Positions 56,065 to 64,000 of a DNA stretch of 64,000 nt are shown piece after piece (within the stretch, counting starts at the first letter, position 1; each line of letters opens with the position of its first letter). Both the position numbers and the translations under genes were made by a program. The notes under the pieces were generated by a model, which ran no database searches, was not told the DNA's origin, and worked only from the letters and a program-made list of their open reading frames with translations. The stretch lies in the NCBI GenBank assembly GCA_963513935.1, contig OY740769.1, forward strand, positions 36,545,120 through 36,609,119. The letters run 5' to 3'. Origin of the DNA: Aphrophora alni. Its lineage: Eukaryota > Arthropoda > Insecta > Hemiptera > Aphrophoridae.

Positions 56065-56386
56065 CAGTGTGTCCCACGAAGTACATTTTTAAACAACCAC
56101 CAAGTACATATGCGTCTACCAAATTGTAAGATTTGTTTTAAAATAACCAGCTGTTTTAAACATTTGGAGCTTTTATGTTATCTTGTTCTCCGGCGGCAGG
56201 CGCTGTCGTTTAAACTGGATTTCTATCAACAGCCGTCATTTTATTTCAATTGCAGATATCAGCTTAAAAATTTGTTGGTACACTTTTTGATATGTTTCGA
56301 ATATGTATGAAAAAAAACTTACAATTTGGTTATGCATGTGTACTTGGTGGTTGTTTAAAAATGTAAATTCCTTCGTTGACACGCTG
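56065..56386. mobile_element. 322-bp MITE with CAGYGTGTC ends and TA duplication
   Basis: Left end CAGTGTGTC and right end GACACGCTG are inverted and flanked by TA (56063-56064 and 56387-56388). Inside, CATTTTTAAACAACCACC and AAGTACA pair with their complements near 56330-56360, giving imperfect terminal inverted repeats of about 75 bp. TA target and CAGT-type ends fit the Tc1/mariner superfamily. The frame at 56110-56310 is chance. No transposase is encoded, so it would depend on one elsewhere. Confidence 0.85.
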
Positions 56387-56388
56387 TA

Positions 56389-58162
56389 TATCAAATTTTC
56401 TGAAGACGGGATTTAACTAAAACGCTTCATGCAAACATATAATGAAATTAGTTAACTTTTAATATTAATACACCAAGATTAATAATTAACTAATACGTAA
56501 TATATATTCTTTTGAGGTTTCACTTTTATTTCAGCAAATAGTTCCAAAGCCTGTGTTAAATAAAACAGTTTGTGTAAATTTAAAAAATGGGTTTGTGCAA
56601 GATAAAATCTAACTATCTAAACAACAGATTTTTAAAGAAAAAATATTTTAAAAGATATCAAAGCAATTCTAAAGCAAAGACAACATTCCTTTACAGCATT
56701 AAACTTAAACTTTTTATTTAAATGGTGTCATCTACAAACTATGATCCCTCACGAAATGTCAGTACTACTAGCAATATAGCTTGGTTTTCCAAAAACATAA
56801 ATTAAACGTTTTTCACTCCAGTCTCCGCAAACAAAATTAAGTTAGATTAGATTGGTTTTATTGAGACTCCTACTCTAAATACCAATAATAATGTCTGAAA
56901 TAAAAACTGCTTCTCTTCAATTAGTGTTTTAATTAAACAGATAATTGGACTTACTACCTCTTTGTTGGCACATACACTCTACATGAAATCAAGTAAGTTT
57001 TTTAATTTTACTGAAAACTGAAAACGGAACATATGATACAAACCTTTAGTAATAAAAAAAACATTTACTCATTTCCTTGTACCAGGTTCAGAGCTTTTTC
57101 ACTATTTCACACAATATCTCAATTCTATGACAAAATAAAATATATAAGTGTATTTTAGGTTCACTAAATATACTGGCATTAATCGCTTAGCTCTCTTTTG
57201 AGAAATTGTAATGAAGCATGAATATTTTTAATGACTTGTTTATAAAATCAAGTCAGTTAAGATGTTGTTGTTTGTCTGGAGGTTTGTACTTGTGTTGCTA
57301 ATTTGTTGTCATCTCAAAGGCGCGACTTACTACTTCAAATATATCTTTTTTTTTCGGGATACTCTTTAAGCCTTTTTTTAAATCTACGATATACACAATT
57401 ATCTTATGTTCAAAATGTCTAATATTAACGGTGGTCTAAAATAGACCAGAATTATTATTATTATATTTATAACTTTACTACTAATATTACGAGAATTGGC
57501 TTTTTATAAAAGCTTTAATTACATAAATAATGCCCTCAGAGGCTCACTTACATACAACTTTTTTCATGTATTCTTGCAGAATATCTCTCTCTTATATCTT
57601 TCCTATAAAGTCTCTCTTAAACATGTCTTTTACTTCTCAGACGCTGACGTTACTTGATTATTCGAGGACCTTTATTTATTCTCTTTCATTCTTCTTTGTT
57701 TTCAAGACATTGATGACTGAGAGGTTTTCAGCCTTTAAACATAAGAAAAAATATATAAATACATTGAGCAGTGCTAAATTACTCTATTATTTATACTATC
57801 GCTGGATATTTCATTGTCTACAACCCCGCGTTTTTATGGGGGACATTGTAGTAACTACTGTATAACCAAATGTTTAAATATGTTTTATATATAAATTACA
57901 GCAAAAAATTTCCATTAGGTAGCCTAGCTCGTAGCAGCCAAATTTACTCATTTTTCAATTTCCAGTTTAAAACAATAAATTTATAATAAAGATAAATAAT
58001 TAATTTTAAATAAGAAATTGGTGTATTACATTTTTTGCACATTTTAATGCGTCACAGTTCATATAACCGAAAAAGTTAGAGAAAGAGGGGGGGAACTACA
58101 AAACTCATCAACTTCAAATGTTCATGAACAATGGGCTAAACTAGATCCATGGTGTTAATTAC
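56389..58162. other. AT-rich DNA; part of dispersed repeat at 57690-57750
   Basis: GATGACTGAGAGGTTTTCAG and CCTTTAAACA near 57710 match 42340 onward. The 111-codon plus frame at 57530-57865 spans this repeat and is probably chance; it has no domain. TAGGCCTA is absent here. Confidence 0.4.
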
Positions 58163-58302
58163 CAAGAACAATGGAGCCAAACACAGATCGAACAAAAGGT
58201 ACAAATGTAGACTCGAAATGTAGAGTGCTCTCAGCCTTTCGAATTACATTCTGCTGTTGATATTGTTTATTTGGACATTTTGCTGTGTACGAAAAATCCA
58301 CA
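58163..58302 (-). CDS. candidate exon, unknown product
   Basis: A minus-strand stretch between AG (complement of 58303-58304) and a GTAATT donor (complement of 58157-58162). The open frame reads VDFSYTAKCPNKQYQQQNV then AESTLHFESTFVPFVRSVF, and stops only inside the presumed intron. Composition is protein-like, the acceptor lacks a clear pyrimidine tract, and no domain was recognised. Confidence 0.27.
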
Positions 58303-58496
58303 CTTTCACGATATTGAAAAACTCCAGTTATCAGGTAACAAAAACTACTCCATGTCAAATTTAGTCACTTCACAACTAGTATTAATCAATACTCGCCATA
58401 CGTCATGAATGGTTTTATACATACATGGAGACAATTAAACAGTTTTATTATTATAATATCTCCATCATTATCCAAAACCGATTATATAAATTAAAG

Positions 58497-58565
58497 TCTT
58501 CGGTTGGTCTAGCGTCTAAAGCTCTGGTTTGATATGTGAGAGAATCGATTTCCTTGAAGCTATGT
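58497..58565 (+). repeat. tRNA-derived repeat fragment, possible SINE head
   Basis: TTGGTCTAGCGTCTAAAGC resembles an A box, and GAATCGATTTCC, about 30 bases on, a B box (consensus GGTTCGANTCC). The acceptor stem is not formed, so it is a decayed tRNA-derived repeat and not a tRNA gene. Confidence 0.35.
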
Positions 58566-58859
58566 TAGCTAATATTAGTAGCAAATTCTCGTTGCGAAGT
58601 CTAGAAAAAGAGTTCTTTTATATTGTTATTATAATTCAAAATAACTTTAGGTTAATATTTGTCTAACATCCGCAACTCATGAGGTTCCGTTTATAAGTCA
58701 TGACTCAAATTGTATGTACATCTAGACATTTATACTCTTAACTAAGGACGGGTTCAAAAGCACCATAAATACCGTATGGAACAAAAATTCGAATTACATG
58801 GGATATTATTTGTCCATTTAGAACTTAGATTACATTTAATGTAAAACAATATGTCTGGT

Positions 58860-59385
58860 ACATTGCACGTGCAACGGTAGCGAGAAAAGCAATTGAAGGG
58901 GGTACGATTTGGGTGGTACGTGGATCTACTTTGGTAATGTATTACCGGGTCCCGATCGCGTGGTAAAATTAATATAAGTACACTGGGCGAATCTCAACTT
59001 AGTCTAGCCATTTTTGACGAGTATTACTACAGACTAATTAACTAAAAATAAGAGAGTTACACTAATACCAATATTAATATTAACTACACTGTATTGCAAC
59101 AACATGTCGGACTATACCCGGGGCCTAACACGGCCGCGTATGGTTCGACTATTAATTTTACAATAAACCCAAAATCGCGATGCGCCCTGATATAAACCCT
59201 AGGGCCGTACCGGCCCTATTCCTTTGGGTTTAGCAAGGCATGATAATTAATACAGCACTATAATAAATTTAGTAACAACAATGTCAGACGACTTGACTCA
59301 GCTGTCTTGAGCACTATTCTGGCTTACCAGCTCTGCGAGATGATATGGCCAGAATCATGAAGGGGAGGGGGAAATGGTGAGTAAT
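58860..59385 (+). other. GC- and CpG-richer island of unknown nature
   Basis: Contains CCGGGTCCCGATCGCG, GGCCTAACACGGCC and a perfect hairpin AGGGCCG-TAC-CGGCCCT (59201-59217) inside outer AAACCC/GGGTTT arms. Two similar starts, CAACAACATGTCGGACTA near 59098 and AACAACAATGTCAGACGA near 59275, each open a short frame. The second reads MSDDLTQLS to a TGA and, in the neighbouring frame, continues LRDDMARIMKGRGKW to a GTGAGT at 59377. This could be an old LTR-element leader and gag start; unproven. Confidence 0.3.
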
Positions 59386-62300
59386 CACTACACACGTACA
59401 TTACCACCAACTACAAATTAAAACACAAACAAAATACAAGTAATGAAAATTCGATACTAAAATAAAAATTTTAAATTAAAGAATGACACCGCTACTTAGA
59501 CAGTCGTACTCAATCTGTTCAATCTCTATCACTCACACTGGTTTGATTTTTCTACGTTGAAGACGCAAACCAAAATAATAATAAACAAGTCGCATTTAAA
59601 TAATATTGTAGTTCGATTTTGTTTTGTTTTTTTGTATCGAAATGACATTACTTTATTCATAAGCCTGTTTCATAGTTTACTCAGAAAACTGTAATTTACC
59701 TTCAGTTTACATGTTGATTTCACAATTAATACAGTACAGTTCTCCGATGTATTTCTTCTGAGTAATTTTTCACAATGATGTATCATCTAAAGAAATTTTA
59801 ATATCTTGGTAGAAAATATATCTTTTATTAACTCTTTTATTTTTATATGAAGTATCATTTAACCAACTTTAGTTCTCCTTCAAGGCTGATGATATTAGAG
59901 TATTTGAGCACTCAGAGTCTTCATTTTATGCTGTTTACTCTTCTCTTATTTATATTTTAGTGATGACAGCAAGGTGTTATGCCATAAAGAAGACATATAA
60001 AAAGGTGTATTAAGTTTGAATCCTCAAGGAGTAGGTCCAAGACGCCATGGAGATCGATTTCTATAAATAAAGAGAAGCTGGGAATTGTTGAAAATAAATC
60101 AAGGATTTGGTTGAAAACCAGGCCAGACGTCATAATTTCGTGGAGGTTTTGTGTTCCAGAAAGTCCTAAGTAAGTTAATCATTGTAACAAATAATCTGTT
60201 GATTTTGTATAGTTTCACAATTTATTGTGGATAATCACAAACAGTTAAATCCGATTAGAACTTAAAAACTAGGTTCCTAATATTTTTGAGGGATATTAAA
60301 CAACAATAATTTTTCTTAACTGTATAAATTCATGTAATAAATAGCTAATAACTATAAATTCAACTTTAACGTTCTTTAGTAAAATGTTTTATTTCAAAGT
60401 GTAGTTTTATATTTAGAAAAAAATTCAAAATATTAATTTATCTGTTATAATTTATCTTAATTAATTAGTGTTATTAAGCTTTAAAATAAAGCGTATTGCT
60501 AATCTAATTCACAAACATACACTGCCGAAGGAGACAATGTTATTAGGTTGATATTGCAAGGACAAATCTTAATAATATCTAAGTTATATATACAGTGGCA
60601 TTTCCGTGCCAAGAAAAATGTGATGGGATATTGCCAAATGTAATATGGGATAAACCCTACGAAAATTATAACTTTGAAAATGAAAAGATAACTAAAAACT
60701 ACTCCCTATTTTTATTTATTCAAAAGTGACAATGAATATAGAAACCGTTTCTTTAAATAAATTTCATTCCCGATTAGCTCGTTTCTGTATTTTTGGAAAA
60801 TCTTATTTTACAATGATCCTGTTTGTTAACAGCCTTCCCAAATTGATTTTGAAGTAGAGTAATGTGTGGTCAACTTATGAATTCTTGTTGCTGTAGTCAT
60901 GCAACAAATATAGCCTACCAATAGTAACAATAAATTGGTGTTAGCATAGTTTTGGGGTCAACACATGTAACATTGTTAGTCAACACATAGATTAAACACG
61001 TTATACACCAAGTCTGTAAGCCAAACATTGTTTTATGAGTTGTATAAAATTTTATTGTTGTATAATATTGTTTAAAATAGACAAAATTTTGTTTATTTCA
61101 AACTATTTAAACAAATGCAATACTCAATTTTCCATAAAACTATTTCATAATTTATAATTCGAACAGAAATAATTAACTAATAATGATATAATTAATTATC
61201 CTTTGGTGAATTTATCGAATATAAATGCTAATACATTTGTTTATTTCACGCTTTAAATTGCCTCTGCTAAATAGTAAAATAAATTGGATATATTACATAA
61301 TAATAACTGTAATGGAAACATTTACTAATCTCGATAAGTTGGTACAAAGCACCGAAGAAAATTCAGGGATAAATTTCCTTACCTGAGAAAATATGGTAAG
61401 TATTAGTTGTATAATGCCAAACTAAAAACTCAGACAAATGATGCGATGTGACCGTGGTTTTGATATATTTTACGTAGTATTTACTATATAAAGTGTTGTA
61501 ATTTTAATTTTAGAAGTAAATATACTATCGTATAAAGTGGAAGTTGATATCATTAGATGCAGATTAACGATATGGTTATTTTCAGTTGGGTTGTACTAAA
61601 CTTATAGGCATAAAAACTACTTTAAAGTATCGTCATTTAAAGCTGTTAGATTGCTTACGTGGTTCACAAATTGGATCAAAATAATGCTAAACTATATTTA
61701 AATACCAATTGAGTAACACATATAAATAAATCTACACATACATATTGTATAAAGTTAAAAAACACATTTCACACACTCAGACCATAACTGACTACGTGTA
61801 GACAATCCCGATGTACCCTAACTAGATAAAACCTTTCTTCATCTTACTTCGGGTTAGATAGATTACTTTTATATCTCTTATCATGTTTTTTGACCCATCC
61901 TCTCTGACCCTAATATTAGAGGATTCGAGAGCTATTGCTCTCATTTATTATTCCATAGTCTCTAAATATGTAAAAATAAAAATATGAACAGTGAAGGTAA
62001 GGTTAATTTGACTACAGTTCAGCGGGTTGGATCCCCAAGACCGTGAATGAAGTTGAAATTCATATGTTAATATTATTTATTGTTTAGTTCTATGTTAAGG
62101 AGTATTTTATGCTCTGTTATCTTGACCACCTTGGTTTTTGTGTTTAAATAAACTGAAGGCTGCTACAAAAATTTATTTACGGTTCTTATTTCAAAATTAA
62201 ATATTGTTTCTTATTTATCCATTTTAATGCCACGAAACAAGATTTTTTTAAAGGTGACAATTTAAGATAAAACTTCTAATAACTTATAATACACCTTAAC

Positions 62301-64000
62301 AACTTAAGGGTGTTTGATGTTAATACTGAACTGATAACTAAACTTTTATTGACATGTTCACTTTTTTTTAACTTCTTAATACGTCAGAATAATATTTATT
62401 GTTACTGTTATATCTATTGGTTAATTTCAAATGAAGACAACTTTACAAATTGCCTACGCAATGCTCTCAGCAAGAATTGATATTAGCTTTAATGTTAAAA
62501 CCAGGAAATCCTTTCACCATAAATACATTTCTAATACATCTCTTACGTAACATCCACAGCACCGTACTTCTTGTGGATAAATTTATTTTTTATTTATTAT
62601 TTTAGATATATAACTTAAGACACAATAATACAATGCTACTCCTACCTATAATTGTACCGACTTCTAATTTGATATTTTTAAGCAGCTGATATTTATTTCA
62701 ACAATGAACCAACAACATTTAGTGAAAGGTTTTCAATAATGTTTACAATAATAGAATCTATTAAATTTAATACTCGCTGAGTCGTTGTTTCCTTAAGACA
62801 GAACTCCAGTCTATCCAAAAATATGTCGATATTGTTACATTAACAAATTATTAGGTTCCGGAAAACAAAATTGACTAGATTAAATACCATGATTCTACCG
62901 GAAGGAAAAATGGTTCATAACTGCAATATTACTGTAACGTTTGTTTTATTTGAATAAAAAATATTTATCGTCTCTCTTTTTTGCTTGACAACATGGAATC
63001 TACATAAAGATTTACTTTTGTTTTCAATATGATAAGTTTAAGATCAGATATGGTAAAAATATATCAGTTTTCCATTATGCTTTCTCTATTATGATAAAGT
63101 ACATTATTCTTAGGTAATCTAGATTATTTCCCATTATATACCAAACAGATATAATCGAATATAAAGTTTTAGTTTAAATTCAAAATATATTGTATATTAA
63201 AACTCTTCTTCAAAACAAATATATTTTTCTATTTAAAACAATATTTTTTAATATCATTTCAAAACTAAAGTTATTAATTTACTACGTGTAATACGAACAC
63301 TAAACAATTTAAATTTTATATATTAGTGTCTGTTTTTAAAGTTACAAGTTAAAAACTTTATCGAGCGATTGGTTTGAAAGTCATAAAATAACTTTACAAC
63401 CACTCAAAAGTCCAATATACTCAGCCCGTATCATTGGCTTTGATGTGGTAGTTTAGATTTTATAGTCAAACTAATAAAATATATATAATTTATAGATAGG
63501 GAGATAGTAAATATATAAACATAGTAAATCATAAATCTTAAATAGTTGATAAACAGCTGATTATTGTATAGTTATTTTCTATTTTACTACAAGTTAAATT
63601 ATTATTGTCTTGTTTTTTGTCAACGAAAATAAATAAGGATTTCCCATCATTATCCCTTAGATACTGTTTGTATATTTTTGCTACACGGGGATATTATAGT
63701 TATATTTTCTGAATGTATTTTGTTAAAAAATATCTTCGAAAAGCATATTTAAGACACTAAAGTGAAATATTTTAATCTCTTCACCGTGGCAAAAAATAAC
63801 AACCTAATTAATGTGGATTAAAATAAAGACAAAACAACAGATTCAGAAGTTGTTTTTCTTCTACACATAAAATAAACACAAAAATATAATTTTCGAATTT
63901 CTTACTCTCCAAATATTTTCATAATCAAACAATATTTAAGCACTACTTATCTATATTTACACACTATAAACCAGTCTCTAATATAAATTTAAAAGCAAAC
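59386..64000. other. AT-rich DNA without recognisable gene
   Basis: A short ATG frame at about 61312 (METFTNLDKLVQSTEENSG, 24 codons) is well mixed but isolated. A GTAAGT at about 60168 follows a stretch with stops in all frames. Nothing else recognised. Confidence 0.45.

Noticed and set aside
59961..60168. Plus-strand exon between TTTTAG and GTAAGT
   Set aside because: All three frames contain stops; at most a non-coding exon.

Overview
This window looks like nuclear DNA of an arthropod, most probably an insect. It is roughly 70% A+T by eye, rich in microsatellites, and nearly every long reading frame belongs to a transposable element. There are no operons, rRNA genes, intact tRNA genes or CRISPR arrays. 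The species cannot be told from the sequence alone.

The best-defined object is a complete LTR retrotransposon of the Ty3/gypsy type at 9546-18464 (8,919 bp). It has two 1,916-bp LTRs that I find to differ at only about two bases, a 4-bp target duplication (TCTT), a primer-binding-site candidate and a polypurine tract. Gag, protease, reverse transcriptase, RNase H and integrase are recognisable, but this copy is dead: a stop in gag, frame changes between gag and protease and inside protease, and a stop inside integrase. Its gag amino-terminal part appears to lie backwards behind the 5' LTR, and a second coding-like stretch lies antisense between pol and the 3' LTR.

Other element remains are a 5'-truncated LINE with a TATTC-type tail (4726-5884), an R1-like LINE relic (31590-32520), a Helitron Rep relic (43195-43770), a TA-flanked MITE with CAGYGTGTC ends (56065-56386), and two large fold-back elements (38682-39093 and 48573-48928, the latter with perfect 157-bp arms). 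The fold-backs share a core (GTTTCGCC then GGCAT) whose complement resembles a hammerhead ribozyme core; this is inference.

The best candidate host gene is on the minus strand at 38223-39427. Its exons have matching phases, GT..AG borders and a poly(A) signal after the stop, and the fold-back at 38682-39093 lies in one of its introns. I do not recognise the protein. Several single-exon candidates are listed with low confidence. The rest is AT-rich DNA in which I see only simple repeats and short decayed fragments.
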